A DNA stretch of 64,000 nucleotides from Crocinitomicaceae bacterium (GTDB taxonomy: Bacteria; Bacteroidota; Bacteroidia; Flavobacteriales_G; Salibacteraceae). A model generated the notes under the pieces. That model ran no database searches, had not been told where the DNA came from, and saw nothing but the letters and a program-made list of their open reading frames with translations. This document shows positions 22,550 to 32,581 of this stretch, in pieces. The translations under genes were made by a program, and so were the position numbers. Location: positions 124,001 through 188,000 of the forward strand of contig PAVO01000019.1 of NCBI GenBank assembly GCA_002713215.1, written 5' to 3'. Each line of letters begins with the position of its first letter. Within the stretch, counting starts at the first letter, position 1.

Positions 22550-25500
22550 TTATTCAACGATCAAACGAACGGTATCGCCTTGTTCACTTTGAATAAGATA
22601 AACACCCGACTCAAGGTCAGAGATGTTTAGAGAAGTCACCTCATTTCCGGTTTTAACAGTTTGACCTAAAATGTTTCTAACTGTAACCGATACTTCCATA
22701 TTAAACCTTACCTCACCAACATTATTAGGGTTAGGGAAGGCAACAAGGGGGACTCTGTTAGCAGTAAGTTCATTGATACCTACAGCGGTTCCTACCATTA
22801 ATGGACCAGCCCATTCGCTATGATTAGTGCCACATACATCCTGAACCCAAATGTGGTAATGGGAATTTGGATCTAATCCAGTAATCGTATAAGGATTGGT
22901 TGTAATTGCCATTACTGAATCTGTAGGTGTAGTTGAAGAATGACCTTTAGCCCATCCCACGTTCCACGAAGTAGCACCACCTGTGGTCCAAGAGGCAGTT
23001 AAAGACGTTGCATTAGAACTATCTGTAGCCACCAAATTAGTAGGCTTGTTACATGGCACAGGGCATTTGATAAAGTCATTGGTATCTCTAGGAAGAATTT
23101 GATAGCCTCCAAAATGAGGTTTACTAGGATCAAATTGTCCTCCAACACCAACTAAACAGAACTTTCCAATTGGTGGGTTAGGCATATTAGCAGCCCAACC
23201 GCGGTCACCATCCATTCTCATGGTAAAGGTGTCTGTTCCATTAGTAATGTTGAAGTTACCGAAGTTTGATGTAGGCCATCCGGTAGTATCTATAATTTCC
23301 CAATCTTCCAACTGAAGTAATTTACTTTCAGTGGTTTCATCCAACTTAGTTACAGGCATTGGCATTGGAACTGTTTTGTTAGAATCTAGTACCCAAATAC
23401 TATCCGCTTCTGTCTGCATTTGGATATGACCATTGTAATGATCGATTTCGCCAAATACTCTCACTGAGTCACCCACTCTTGGAACATAGTCAGTTCCACT
23501 AAATCGAATTACATTAATACCATTTAACGGAGAGCTGTGGTCGTTAATGTGGAACTCATATCCGGAACCTGCTCTTCTGTATGTAGGAGTGATTACTACC
23601 CCGTGTAAATAACATTTCACACCTAGTGAATCCGGAACACCGTCAGTATCAACTGTTCTTACAACAGAAATAGGGTATGTAGGGAAAACTTTAGCTGCAG
23701 CATCAGTCATAATAGTATCCCAATCAGACCAGGCACTCACACCCAGGCTAACACAAGAATCCTGTACTCTGAATACGTATGACGTAGCAGCTAGTAAACC
23801 GGTAAACTTATTTGGGTTACCAAATACCGTAGTGGTCGAAGTGGTTGATCCCATGACGCCCCATTCAATATTCCAGGTATTAGAACCTCCTGATGTCCAA
23901 CCCAATTCAATTTCAACATTGGTTTTGCTAACCGTAGTTAACGCACTTGGAGCATTACAAGTTGCCGAAGGATGAACAATGATGTGGTTTTTCAATTGTG
24001 GAAGAATTTGGTATCCTGATGTATAAGGCGAACTATTGTCAAATTGACCACCATATCCTATTACATCAAATAATCCGGCAGGAGCAGCAACACTGTCATC
24101 TACATAGCTGTCTCTGTCAATTCTCAAAGTCAAAGTATCTCCAGCTTGAGTTATAATATCAACGTTATTTTGGTTGCCTATAGTAGGCCATTGGCTTGCA
24201 TCTTTCAGCTTAACAGAATCAATTCTAATGTAATCGGACTCTGTAGCTTCGCCAAGTTTAGTTACCTTTCTCCAGGCTTTAAGACCAGCTCCATTTTTGT
24301 GAACCTTGATTGAATCGGGAGTAAACTGCGTCAATCCATTGTACTGTGTTATTCTTCCCCAAAGAGTAACCGAATCACTTTCGTTCACTGTATAAGAAGG
24401 AGTAAATCCACGACTTTTATAAACTGTAACATGACCGGTTGCATCAAACAATTGGAAAGTATTGCTTGAGGAACTTAATCCACTCATATCAATTCCGTGA
24501 ACTACACCTGAAACCGCACACTTAACGTTTATAGAATCGGCAACACCACTTGTATCCTCGGTTGTAACTATTCCAAGCCCATAGTGAGGAATAGAAGAAG
24601 GTGGAGGCGGCGGCGGAGTTGCGGCAACTATATCTTGCCTGTAGCGCGGCAAAAGCTGATACCCACTTGTATAAGGCGAGCTAGCATCAAATTGTCCACC
24701 AAGTCCAATAACTTTAAAAAGACCCACCGGAGCTGTGGTTAAACTGTCATCAATGTCAGTATCTCGATCAATTCTCATGACTAAAGTATCTCCAGATGTG
24801 GTTTCAATGTCCACGTTAGCATTTGATCCACTAGAAGGCCATTGGCTTGAATTAATAACTTTAACAGAATCTATTTCAACTAAATCTGATTCTGTAGATT
24901 CTCCAAGAGAAGTAACTGCAGTTGGGGATTTAAGAGCGGCATTTGATTTTATTACAGCCATTGTATCGGGACTTAGCTGTGTAAGACCATTGAATTGACT
25001 TATGGTCCCTGCTACAATAACAGAATCACCTTCGGTAACTGTATAGGAAGGGGTAAATCCTCCAAATTTAAATACCTGGATTCCACCCGTGGCATCAATT
25101 ACCGTAAATTGGTTATTAGAAGATGATGTACCCGCCATATCTACTCCATAAACTACACCTATAATAGAACATTTAACACCATTCGAATCAGCTACTCCGC
25201 TACTATTATTTGTGGTCAATGTGCCAATAGGATAAAGAGGGAAAGAAGGTGGAGGGGGAGGTCCTGCGGTACAAGCTGAATCGACTTTACCAGGAGAACC
25301 ATAAACCTGCTTACCGTTTACTATTTTACCGCTAACCGTATGGGTAGAAGCTTTCCAGTTAGCGCCTAGAGAATTATCTTTAGAGGTATCACAAAAAACC
25401 AAGGTAGCTCCACCGCCATCAGGAGAACCGGCACTAGTTCCTCCTCCAGGCCAAGGGCTATTATCATCGTATCTTAAACTATCGATCAAATTACCAGAAG

Positions 25501-25840
25501 AATCTTTAAGTGCAATGGGTTCACCTCCATTAGACAAGCCACCACTTGTCCATTGACGAGCAGAAACACCAAAAACATTCATAATTGCCGCAGAGTCAAC
25601 GGCTATAACCAAATATCCATTGGCGGCAATACTCACATTAGGAAAAGTATAAACTACTCCAGAGGTAAATTTGTATCCGGTTAAGTTAATGGATGAAGAA
25701 GTCTTATTGTACAGTTCAATAAATTCCGTAGAATCACTTCCCGCTTCCGGGCCATTGTAACTGATTTCGGTAATTACGATTTGCGAGTAACTGATCAGTC
25801 CAACAGTTAAGGCAATAAACAGTGTAAATAGTTTTTTCAT
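22550..25840 (-). CDS. Secreted lamin-tail / OB-like repeat protein with T9SS type A sorting domain
   Basis: 1096 residues with an N-terminal signal peptide (LFTLFIALTVGLISYSQ). Domains in order: lamin-tail domain (about 20-150, ITEISYNGPEAGSDSTEFIE); OB-fold-like modules near 205-400, 418-610 and 722-910, each starting with YPIGT/HYGLG-type strands and ending with GYQ(I/L)LP; a fibronectin-like domain near 630-710 and another near 920-1010; and a C-terminal T9SS sorting domain (FPNPNNVGEVRF...GVYLIQSEQG). Proline-rich linkers separate modules. It should be exported and attached to or released from the cell surface; lamin-tail plus OB modules often accompany extracellular nucleases, but no nuclease domain is visible. 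An independent terminator follows. Confidence 0.85.
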   Translation of the reverse strand: MKKLFTLFIALTVGLISYSQIVITEISYNGPEAGSDSTEFIELYNKTSSSINLTGYKFTSGVVYTFPNVSIAANGYLVIAVDSAAIMNVFGVSARQWTSGGLSNGGEPIALKDSSGNLIDSLRYDDNSPWPGGGTSAGSPDGGGATLVFCDTSKDNSLGANWKASTHTVSGKIVNGKQVYGSPGKVDSACTAGPPPPPSFPLYPIGTLTTNNSSGVADSNGVKCSIIGVVYGVDMAGTSSSNNQFTVIDATGGIQVFKFGGFTPSYTVTEGDSVIVAGTISQFNGLTQLSPDTMAVIKSNAALKSPTAVTSLGESTESDLVEIDSVKVINSSQWPSSGSNANVDIETTSGDTLVMRIDRDTDIDDSLTTAPVGLFKVIGLGGQFDASSPYTSGYQLLPRYRQDIVAATPPPPPPSSIPHYGLGIVTTEDTSGVADSINVKCAVSGVVHGIDMSGLSSSSNTFQLFDATGHVTVYKSRGFTPSYTVNESDSVTLWGRITQYNGLTQFTPDSIKVHKNGAGLKAWRKVTKLGEATESDYIRIDSVKLKDASQWPTIGNQNNVDIITQAGDTLTLRIDRDSYVDDSVAAPAGLFDVIGYGGQFDNSSPYTSGYQILPQLKNHIIVHPSATCNAPSALTTVSKTNVEIELGWTSGGSNTWNIEWGVMGSTTSTTTVFGNPNKFTGLLAATSYVFRVQDSCVSLGVSAWSDWDTIMTDAAAKVFPTYPISVVRTVDTDGVPDSLGVKCYLHGVVITPTYRRAGSGYEFHINDHSSPLNGINVIRFSGTDYVPRVGDSVRVFGEIDHYNGHIQMQTEADSIWVLDSNKTVPMPMPVTKLDETTESKLLQLEDWEIIDTTGWPTSNFGNFNITNGTDTFTMRMDGDRGWAANMPNPPIGKFCLVGVGGQFDPSKPHFGGYQILPRDTNDFIKCPVPCNKPTNLVATDSSNATSLTASWTTGGATSWNVGWAKGHSSTTPTDSVMAITTNPYTITGLDPNSHYHIWVQDVCGTNHSEWAGPLMVGTAVGINELTANRVPLVAFPNPNNVGEVRFNMEVSVTVRNILGQTVKTGNEVTSLNISDLESGVYLIQSEQGDTVRLIVE

Positions 25841-25913
25841 AGTTCTTTATTTTAGTGCAAAAGTGTTTGTTGCTTTTGGATTGAATGTTAATTCAATTTT
25901 AAGCTTGCCAAAA

Positions 25914-28900
25914 TTAAAACTTTATTGCAAGCACACATGTTTTCTTGAAATGGCTCACTTTTCCATTTTGATCATGGATTTCAAAGGAAATAATGTAGAT
26001 TCCGGCTTTGGCTTTTAGGTTGTTATCGGTTCTACCATCCCATGTAATAGTGCCGGTTGTGGCCAACAGTTCATTGTTAACCAATTGTATCATTTGCCTT
26101 CCTTCCACATCATAAATAGTTACATTAGCCACATTGCCACTATTTTCAAAGGAATAGTTGATGTTTAAAATGTCTTCAAACCCATCATTATCCGGTGAAA
26201 AAGTTTCAGGTTCAATGACAATATTTTCACTAAAATCTGTTGCAGGATAATATTGTGAATTGGGTAAGCCGGGAGTGCCATAGCTTACAGATTTAGCTGC
26301 CGAATGCCAATTGCCCCGATTTTGTGTTTCACGATTGTAATCCAATCTTTCCAGGCTAATTCCATCAGGGTTTTTAATTAATACATGGTGCCAATCGGAA
26401 GAATAGTTTAAGCGATCGACTTCTACCGAACTATCGTTAACTAAAACAGCAATTCCTTCATCATTAGATAGTGTAGGCAAAGAATTTAGTTGAATAAATC
26501 GATTTTCGTCGCGAGTAGGATAGTGTTTTATAATGTCCGTGTTGTCCTTATTCAACAAAGCGAATTCTCCAGGAAGAAGTGTAAAGGGTTCTGATGAAAT
26601 AAGCTGACATCCATCCAAAGTGTCTTTATTAATGTCAAATTCACACAAGAGCCAATTCTGCAGGCTGATAATCTTTTGACTTCGGTTATAAATTTCAACG
26701 TAGTCCGACTTAGCACTTGGGTATGGATCAAACATGATTTCATTGATAATTACATCTGATAACTCACTGGCCTCGGATAATCCAAATTGACCTTTGTTGT
26801 TTTCTATTAGAAGTCCTGAACAATTGGTCAACCCATTGACTTCAACGCTATAAATAACTTTTTGAACCAACTTCTTATCCAGGTTTACAATCAGGTTATT
26901 GCTTCCATCCCGGGTGATTTTTATAGAATTAATTCCATGCGAAAATTTAAACGTTACCACATTCAAATCCGAGAATGTGACAATTTGATCAAAGCTTAAC
27001 TGCACTGAAGAATCTCCTACTGCACTTGCCCGAATAAGGTTTGGACCGTTTGAAGCGGGATTTAAAGTCTTAATGGAGTTTTCTGCATTTGGAGTTCCTC
27101 CTTTTTGATCAATAGAAGCTCGCCAATTTTGTTGATCACCACAAGGATTTTCCGGATCAATTATTTCCAGCGACCAGCCACCCACTTTTTTACTGTCATC
27201 CTGATACCAGCTGTCACTGTATTCAACCAGGTGAATGGCCTCATCTTTATGATTGATTATAGAAATTAAATCTCCGCTGTTGTTTAACGAAGGCCAGGTA
27301 CTTAGTCCTAATACAGAACCGTATTTACTGAGTTCAGATACACCATTCTTTTCGCAAATGACGAGTCTTCCATTAGGAACCAGAAGACCTCCCTGAAGGC
27401 TTTCCCTGGAACCTTTATCGGTAAAATAACAAGAGTCTAAACTGATCAATCGGGTAGATCGATTAAAAATCTCTACGTATTCATAGGAAGAAACTGTAGT
27501 CTTAGAATCATCAGGGTTTGGAAAGATTTCGCTAATAATGACATCCAATGGATTTGGATTTGACCCAATTCCAAAAGGCGTGTTATTGTCCTTAATTGCA
27601 TTTCCAAAGCAATCAGCAACATTTGCAATCTTCAAATGATAAAGAACCCCGGGAGCTGGTGGAGCAGAAAGAACCAAATCAACAAAAGAACTTGGGTGAA
27701 CCAGAACAACATTACCGGTAATTGATAGTCCACCTGTAACCGTAAACGTTCCTGCAACCAGGCTGGCGCTATCCACTGGTTTGCTAAACTCCACCGTTAA
27801 TAAATTAGGTCCAGAAATTCTAACACTTAGTACCTCCGGCTTGTTTGTTTCAGGGGCATTACTGAATATTGAGTTTTGTTTTCCGGGTGTACCTCCGTCT
27901 AAACTTTCCGACCCTGACCAATTGCTTGACCCACTACAGGGATGATTTGGATTGATTCGTTCGAGTGAAAACCCTCCATCGGTTTTATCCGGATCACCAT
28001 ACCACGAATCAGAATATTCAACTTCATCAATGATTGACCCGCTGCTGTCGTTTAGGGTTAGTATATCTCCCGAATTATTTAAGGATGGAAAGTCGACCAA
28101 GCCAAGCACTTTGCCATAAGGACTAAAAAGCCCGGTATCGGATATTGAACAAATAATAATGTCATCTCCGGGAGCCATTTGGTAGCTTGGAAGAGTTGCG
28201 CTTTTTGATGGATCAGAGAAAGTCCAGTCTTTTAAGTCATAAGTTTTTGCGGAGTTATTTAATAGTTCGACAAATTCTTCTATGGGAAGTGCAATAGGGG
28301 GAGAAGGGTCGGCCATAATTTCATTAATCAAAATGTCTCCCTTATCCGCATTTGAAGATGATGGCCAATAGAACCTAAACGTTGCCCGATTCATTGTATT
28401 TCCGAATAAATCTTTTATACCATCAATATTTAAAAAATGAAGAGGGTCCTGACCAAGTTTGTTTTTGATCGAGAGTAAAATCAAGCTGCTATCGGTTCCA
28501 ACGTATTCAGCACTAGTATCCCTATAAAATTTACCCAACCGATCCAGAACTTCGTAATTTGTAGTATCACGAGCCATTACCGGATCAACCTTTTCACTAA
28601 ACTGGATTTGAATTCGGTGAGAATCCAATACCTGGTAATTCAATATGTAAGGTTTGGTTGTATCAGAATAGTTGGTCCCTGTTACTCTTATACTATCAAA
28701 CGTAAATCCATATTTTCTTCCCGAAGTGTATTTGCAAAATACACCTGAAACACTGGAGGTTGTATAATCTGAATTGTTAGCCGTACCCTCCAATACATAT
28801 CCGCTGTGGCTCATTGAGGTGTCCGAAAAAAGCTCCCAGTTTCCAACGCTATCACGCGTCACCTTTATCCACCCACTTGGGCTTTTTCCCGCTGTGCCAT

Positions 28901-29336
28901 CCCTGCCATCAATTACTAATGAAGAAGAGCCTCCCGATTGTTTATAAAGGCTAATGTCGTCTACTGTTCCTGTCTTTCCTCCTATTTTGACGTAGTACCC
29001 ATTTAAGCTACCTAACAAATTCTTTTGATCTGATACAATATAAAACCTGGCGTAATTTGAAGTGGATGGGTCAAATGCCAGACTAAACTTAAATTCCCAG
29101 GAAGCCTTATTTATGGCTTTAGACTCAGTGTATAAAAAGGTTGAATTGTTGCTGCTTGCATTGGTGTCGTTAAGTTGAAGTTCGAACCCCGGATTTACGC
29201 GAAAAAGGGAGTCGTCACCGCTCCATGTGGGATTGGTGGTAAAGTCGCCATCGGAAAAATCATCAAAAAACTGCCCCCATCCACACAATGGTAAAAGAGA
29301 GAGCAATAGCAAAAGGATTTTAAGCGGTTTTCTCAT
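25914..29336 (-). CDS. Secreted multi-lamin-tail-domain protein
   Basis: 1140 residues with a signal peptide (ILLLLLSLLPLCGWGQ). An N-terminal beta-sandwich-like region (FFDDFSDGDFTTNPTW, residues 23-220) is followed by Ig-like domains with the (V)xxxFSxPVD pattern, alternating with three lamin-tail domains near residues 334, 597 and 859 (DILINEIMADP, DVIISEIFPNP, DVIINEIMFDP). The C-terminus has FSPDNDGFEDILNI and TWDGRTDNNLKAKAGIYI, a FlgD/CHU_C-like ending, suggestive of T9SS type B or gliding-associated proteins. Function on the surface is unknown. It is followed in the same direction by the other lamin-tail gene with a 73-bp gap, and the two are probably a pair. Confidence 0.83.
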   Translation of the reverse strand: MRKPLKILLLLLSLLPLCGWGQFFDDFSDGDFTTNPTWSGDDSLFRVNPGFELQLNDTNASSNNSTFLYTESKAINKASWEFKFSLAFDPSTSNYARFYIVSDQKNLLGSLNGYYVKIGGKTGTVDDISLYKQSGGSSSLVIDGRDGTAGKSPSGWIKVTRDSVGNWELFSDTSMSHSGYVLEGTANNSDYTTSSVSGVFCKYTSGRKYGFTFDSIRVTGTNYSDTTKPYILNYQVLDSHRIQIQFSEKVDPVMARDTTNYEVLDRLGKFYRDTSAEYVGTDSSLILLSIKNKLGQDPLHFLNIDGIKDLFGNTMNRATFRFYWPSSSNADKGDILINEIMADPSPPIALPIEEFVELLNNSAKTYDLKDWTFSDPSKSATLPSYQMAPGDDIIICSISDTGLFSPYGKVLGLVDFPSLNNSGDILTLNDSSGSIIDEVEYSDSWYGDPDKTDGGFSLERINPNHPCSGSSNWSGSESLDGGTPGKQNSIFSNAPETNKPEVLSVRISGPNLLTVEFSKPVDSASLVAGTFTVTGGLSITGNVVLVHPSSFVDLVLSAPPAPGVLYHLKIANVADCFGNAIKDNNTPFGIGSNPNPLDVIISEIFPNPDDSKTTVSSYEYVEIFNRSTRLISLDSCYFTDKGSRESLQGGLLVPNGRLVICEKNGVSELSKYGSVLGLSTWPSLNNSGDLISIINHKDEAIHLVEYSDSWYQDDSKKVGGWSLEIIDPENPCGDQQNWRASIDQKGGTPNAENSIKTLNPASNGPNLIRASAVGDSSVQLSFDQIVTFSDLNVVTFKFSHGINSIKITRDGSNNLIVNLDKKLVQKVIYSVEVNGLTNCSGLLIENNKGQFGLSEASELSDVIINEIMFDPYPSAKSDYVEIYNRSQKIISLQNWLLCEFDINKDTLDGCQLISSEPFTLLPGEFALLNKDNTDIIKHYPTRDENRFIQLNSLPTLSNDEGIAVLVNDSSVEVDRLNYSSDWHHVLIKNPDGISLERLDYNRETQNRGNWHSAAKSVSYGTPGLPNSQYYPATDFSENIVIEPETFSPDNDGFEDILNINYSFENSGNVANVTIYDVEGRQMIQLVNNELLATTGTITWDGRTDNNLKAKAGIYIISFEIHDQNGKVSHFKKTCVLAIKF

Positions 29337-29366
29337 ATTGATGCAGCTAACAAATGTATGTATTCG

Positions 29367-29374
29367 TAGTTTTG
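29367..29374 (+). promoter_or_regulatory. Possible promoter box of asd
   Basis: TAGTTTTG matches the Bacteroidota -7 consensus TAnnTTTG, 31 bp before the asd start. A TTG at 29338-29340 could be the -33 element, but the 26-bp spacer is longer than usual. Confidence 0.35.
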
Positions 29375-29405
29375 CGGCGCTTTAATTGAGCATTAAGATT
29401 ACGAG

Positions 29406-30395
29406 ATGAAAGTAGCAGTAGTTGGTGCCACCGGAATGGTTGGCCAGGTGATGAGAGACGTATTGGATGAATTGGATTTTCCTGTAACGGAATTGATTCC
29501 AGTTGCATCTGAAAGGTCAGTAGGGAAAGAACTGGACTTTAAAGGCCAAAAGGTTAAAGTGGTGGGAATGGAAGATGCTATCGCTTTGAAACCGGAAATT
29601 GCCTTGTTTTCGGCTGGCGGTAATACTTCAAAGCTGTGGGCCGAGAAATTTGCCGAAGCAGGGACCACGGTTATTGACAATTCTTCAGCCTGGAGAATGG
29701 ATGATTCCAAGAGGTTGGTTGTACCTGAAATTAACGCTGGATTGCTTACCAAAAATGACAAAATTATTGCTAACCCGAATTGTTCAACCATTCAATTGGT
29801 AATGGTATTGAACCCACTTCACAAGAGGTATGGAGTAAAAAGGGTGGTCATTAGTACCTATCAATCCATCACTGGAACAGGTGTTAAGGCGGTGCAACAG
29901 TTGAATAACGAAAGGGAAGGGGTAAAAGGTGAAATGGCTTATCCCTATTTAATTGATGGGAATTGTTTGCCGCATTGTGATGATTTTACAGAGAATGGTT
30001 ACACCAAGGAGGAAATGAAATTGGTGAACGAAACCAAAAAGATTATTGGAGATGACTCAATAAAAGTTACCGCAACTGCAGTAAGGGTTCCCGTTCAGGG
30101 GGGGCACAGTGAGGCCGTTAACATCGAATTTGAAAATGAATTTGATGTGGCAGAAGTACGTAAAGTACTGGCTGATACTCCCGGTGTTACATTACAGGAT
30201 AACCCTGATACCAATACATATCCCATGCCCCGATACTCTGAAGGAAAGAACGAAACTTTCGTTGGCAGAATCAGGAGGGATGAGACCCAGGAAAAGACCC
30301 TGAACCTATGGATTGTGGCCGATAACCTTAGAAAGGGAGCGGCAACCAATACGGTTCAAATTGCACAATACCTGGCTGACAATGATTTGGTTTAA
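29406..30395 (+). CDS. asd: Aspartate-semialdehyde dehydrogenase
   Basis: 329 residues. VAVVGATGMVGQVM is the NADP-binding GxxGxxG; ANPNCSTIQ near residue 122 has the catalytic Cys; VPVQGGHSEAV near 225 has the catalytic His. It makes L-aspartate 4-semialdehyde from aspartyl phosphate, the branch point to lysine/diaminopimelate, threonine and methionine. Length is normal for the family. It stands alone between the divergent lamin-tail gene and a decayed gene. Confidence 0.96.
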   Translation: MKVAVVGATGMVGQVMRDVLDELDFPVTELIPVASERSVGKELDFKGQKVKVVGMEDAIALKPEIALFSAGGNTSKLWAEKFAEAGTTVIDNSSAWRMDDSKRLVVPEINAGLLTKNDKIIANPNCSTIQLVMVLNPLHKRYGVKRVVISTYQSITGTGVKAVQQLNNEREGVKGEMAYPYLIDGNCLPHCDDFTENGYTKEEMKLVNETKKIIGDDSIKVTATAVRVPVQGGHSEAVNIEFENEFDVAEVRKVLADTPGVTLQDNPDTNTYPMPRYSEGKNETFVGRIRRDETQEKTLNLWIVADNLRKGAATNTVQIAQYLADNDLV

Positions 30396-30406
30396 ATTGA
30401 GCCGTA

Positions 30407-31833
30407 TCAGTTCTGAATTCGCTTTAATACGGTTATCTCCTTATCATATAGAACCTCCCGGTTTGAAGTGTGTTTAAGACTATCTGTTTTGGCATTAAAT
30501 TCTTCTTCGGAGGTAATATAAAACTGATCATAATTGGAGTAGACTACATACTCGGCATCTTTAATTCTTGGAAACTCGTATACATTAGCTCTTAGCGCAA
30601 TGTGCAGGAGTAATAGAGAGTGAGCACAAACTATAGCATCTGTAGGAAGTAATGACAATTGGTGATGAACCATAGAGACATCATATTCTCTTTTGTAGTG
30701 TTCTTTCTGGTAGAATCGAATCTTAGACTTAATGGTGTAGTATATGGTGCTATCCATGGTTCTAATGGTTGAAAAGATGACCATAATCAAAGCAGACCAC
30801 CCCAATAGTGATTTCAATTTTGGTTTTCGAACATCAGAAACTACGTCGAAAATGCCAATGGCCATGATGGGTGCAAACTCAAAATTGTACTGAAGGCCGA
30901 TTCCCTACATATAGTGGTTGTCGTGGAAGAGTTTTTGGGCATAAATTGGCAGAAGCATTACCAGGTAATGTGGCTTCCAGAATAAAAAGGGTAGCCCCGA
31001 ACAAAGTAAAATGATGTGTAGTTCTGCCTTAAGGTAATCGAGCTGTACATCATCGGAATGATTAACAAATAGGGCCTGAAAGGAATCAAGGGGATGTAAC
31101 AAAAGAAACTTGATGGTCTCACCAGGAGTATGTTCCAAATAATGAAAGTCGAAGTGAATGTAGGAACCCTAGTAGGACAAGGCCGGCATGACATGAGAGA
31201 TAACATAGAAGTATGCGGCCGAAAAAATGGAAGCAATAAAAAGGTATTTGCGCAAAAACAAATCTTTTCGGTAATGAATCAGGAGTCCTGCACAGACAAA
31301 GCACATCCACAACGAAATGTTCTCCTTGGAGATCAAAATGAACAACAACAAAGGGATGCGAATTTGATTTTTCTCTGTTGAATCCAATGAAAAAACCAGG
31401 GAACCATAGCTACAGTCACTACGTTGCTTTCCTAATTATAGGAAAAGGCACCGAATACACCGAAAAACCTATAAGCTCCTATACCACCAATTAGGAGTGC
31501 TATTATTTGAACAACCAATAAGGTATAGGTGCCAAAAAGCAACGACAAGGGTGAAAATAGAATCAGATAAAGGTCAAAGTGATCGGCCAAAAGGTTTTCA
31601 TTGTACATTTTAAATACCGAACTGTCGTTCCATTGAAAGTGAACGTAGTCGTACAATGCGTTGGTATACAAACCAAGGTCCAGCGCCGAAGTCCTGAAAT
31701 TATAATGGTTAGTCAAGGAAATAAGGCAATAAATAGCTCCGAATACCAGGATGGTAAAGTAAAGGGAGTAAAGGGCTTTGTAGTTTTTAGCACCGGAACT
31801 AAGTCGATTTAAATAAGCAGTATAGCGATTCAT
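30407..31833 (-). pseudogene. Decayed DUF2079 membrane protein gene
   Basis: A polytopic membrane protein of the DUF2079 family broken by several mutations. The N-terminal part (31432-31833) contains SALDLGLYTNALYDYVHFQW and DHFDLYLILFSPLSLLFG, typical of the family. It ends in TAG (after FGAFSYN); the same frame goes on as ESNVVTVAMVPWFFHW until a frameshift near 31340-31360, after which the frame of 31169-31387 takes over (LISKENISLWMCFVCAGL). Two more in-frame TAG codons at 31169-31171 and 30905-30907 interrupt an otherwise continuous frame to the stop at 30407. The conserved text across each break shows one ancestral gene. It lies tail to tail with asd. Confidence 0.85.
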
Positions 31834-31952
31834 GCTTTATTCAGGGGACGCAATTTTTTTAGGTCTAATCTCAAAAGTCCTTTATGCAGCTAAATTAAGT
31901 TTTTCAAATAGGGACATGATCTAACGCCAAATGAGAATGAATTTAAATTAAA

Positions 31953-31967
31953 TGCAACACGGTTGCA
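31953..31967 (+). promoter_or_regulatory. Palindrome TGCAAC-ACG-GTTGCA, candidate metal-regulator operator
   Basis: A perfect 6-3-6 inverted repeat lying 10 bp before a TAGATTTG box (31977-31984, a TAnnTTTG match). The operon behind it encodes a lipoprotein, a TonB receptor and a Fur-family regulator, so this is the natural binding site for that regulator. Confidence 0.5.
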
Positions 31968-31976
31968 ATAAATGAA

Positions 31977-31984
31977 TAGATTTG
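31977..31984 (+). promoter_or_regulatory. Promoter -7 box of the metal uptake operon
   Basis: TAGATTTG fits the Bacteroidota consensus TAnnTTTG exactly and is 28 bp before the start of the lipoprotein gene. The -33 element is not clear, as the palindrome occupies part of that region. Confidence 0.45.
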
Positions 31985-32011
31985 TAGCCTTCTAGATTAA
32001 AAAAGCTCGAA

Positions 32012-32581
32012 ATGAAAATTATAAACTTATCACCCCTGGTGGCCATGCTCATTCTGATGAGTGTCTCTTCATGCAAGAAAGATGAGCCTAAAGATCCTGT
32101 TATTCCTAATGAGGAAGAGGTAATTACAACGTTACATTATACGTTAACACCCAACAATGGTGGAGCCCCTGTTAAACTTACGTTTCAAGATTTGGATGGT
32201 GATGGAGGCAACCCGCCAACCATTTCGAAAGGAGTGCTGGATGCGAATACCACCTATTTGGGTTCACTGGAATTATTGAATGAAATTGAGAGCCCTGCCA
32301 AAAGCCTAACGAAAGAAATAGAGGAAGAGGCAGATGAACATCAGTTCTTTTTTAATACCACCGTTAAAGACTTGAGCATTAGTTATGCCGATAAGGATGC
32401 CAATAGCAAGCCCATTGGGTTAGTAACCAGCCTATCAACCAAAGGGAGAGCAACCGGAAAAATCACCATAATCTTAAAGCATGAACCCAATAAAAATGCT
32501 TCCGGGGTTTCTGATGGTATCATTGACAATGCTGGTGGCGAGACAGATATTGAGGTCAGTTTTGATATTGAGGTCAGGTAG
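32012..32581 (+). CDS. Lipoprotein of a TonB-receptor metal uptake operon
   Basis: 189 residues. MKIINLSPLVAMLILMSVSSC is a lipoprotein signal with the lipid-anchored Cys at 21. The mature protein contains TTLHYTLTPNNGGAPVKLTF, DLDGDGGN, and an EEADEHQFFF patch. It has strands like those of beta-sandwich surface lipoproteins. It is the first gene of an operon with a TonB receptor and a Fur-type regulator; such lipoproteins may hand metal or substrate to the receptor, which is an inference. The 3' end overlaps the proposed receptor start by 14 bp. Confidence 0.8.
   Translation: MKIINLSPLVAMLILMSVSSCKKDEPKDPVIPNEEEVITTLHYTLTPNNGGAPVKLTFQDLDGDGGNPPTISKGVLDANTTYLGSLELLNEIESPAKSLTKEIEEEADEHQFFFNTTVKDLSISYADKDANSKPIGLVTSLSTKGRATGKITIILKHEPNKNASGVSDGIIDNAGGETDIEVSFDIEVR

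Noticed and set aside
30407-31833. Possible TAG recoding, since all three in-frame stops are TAG
   Set aside because: Many intact genes in the window end in TAG (for example the Mrr-STAND, ClC and Fur-family genes), and the locus also has a frameshift; decay explains everything.
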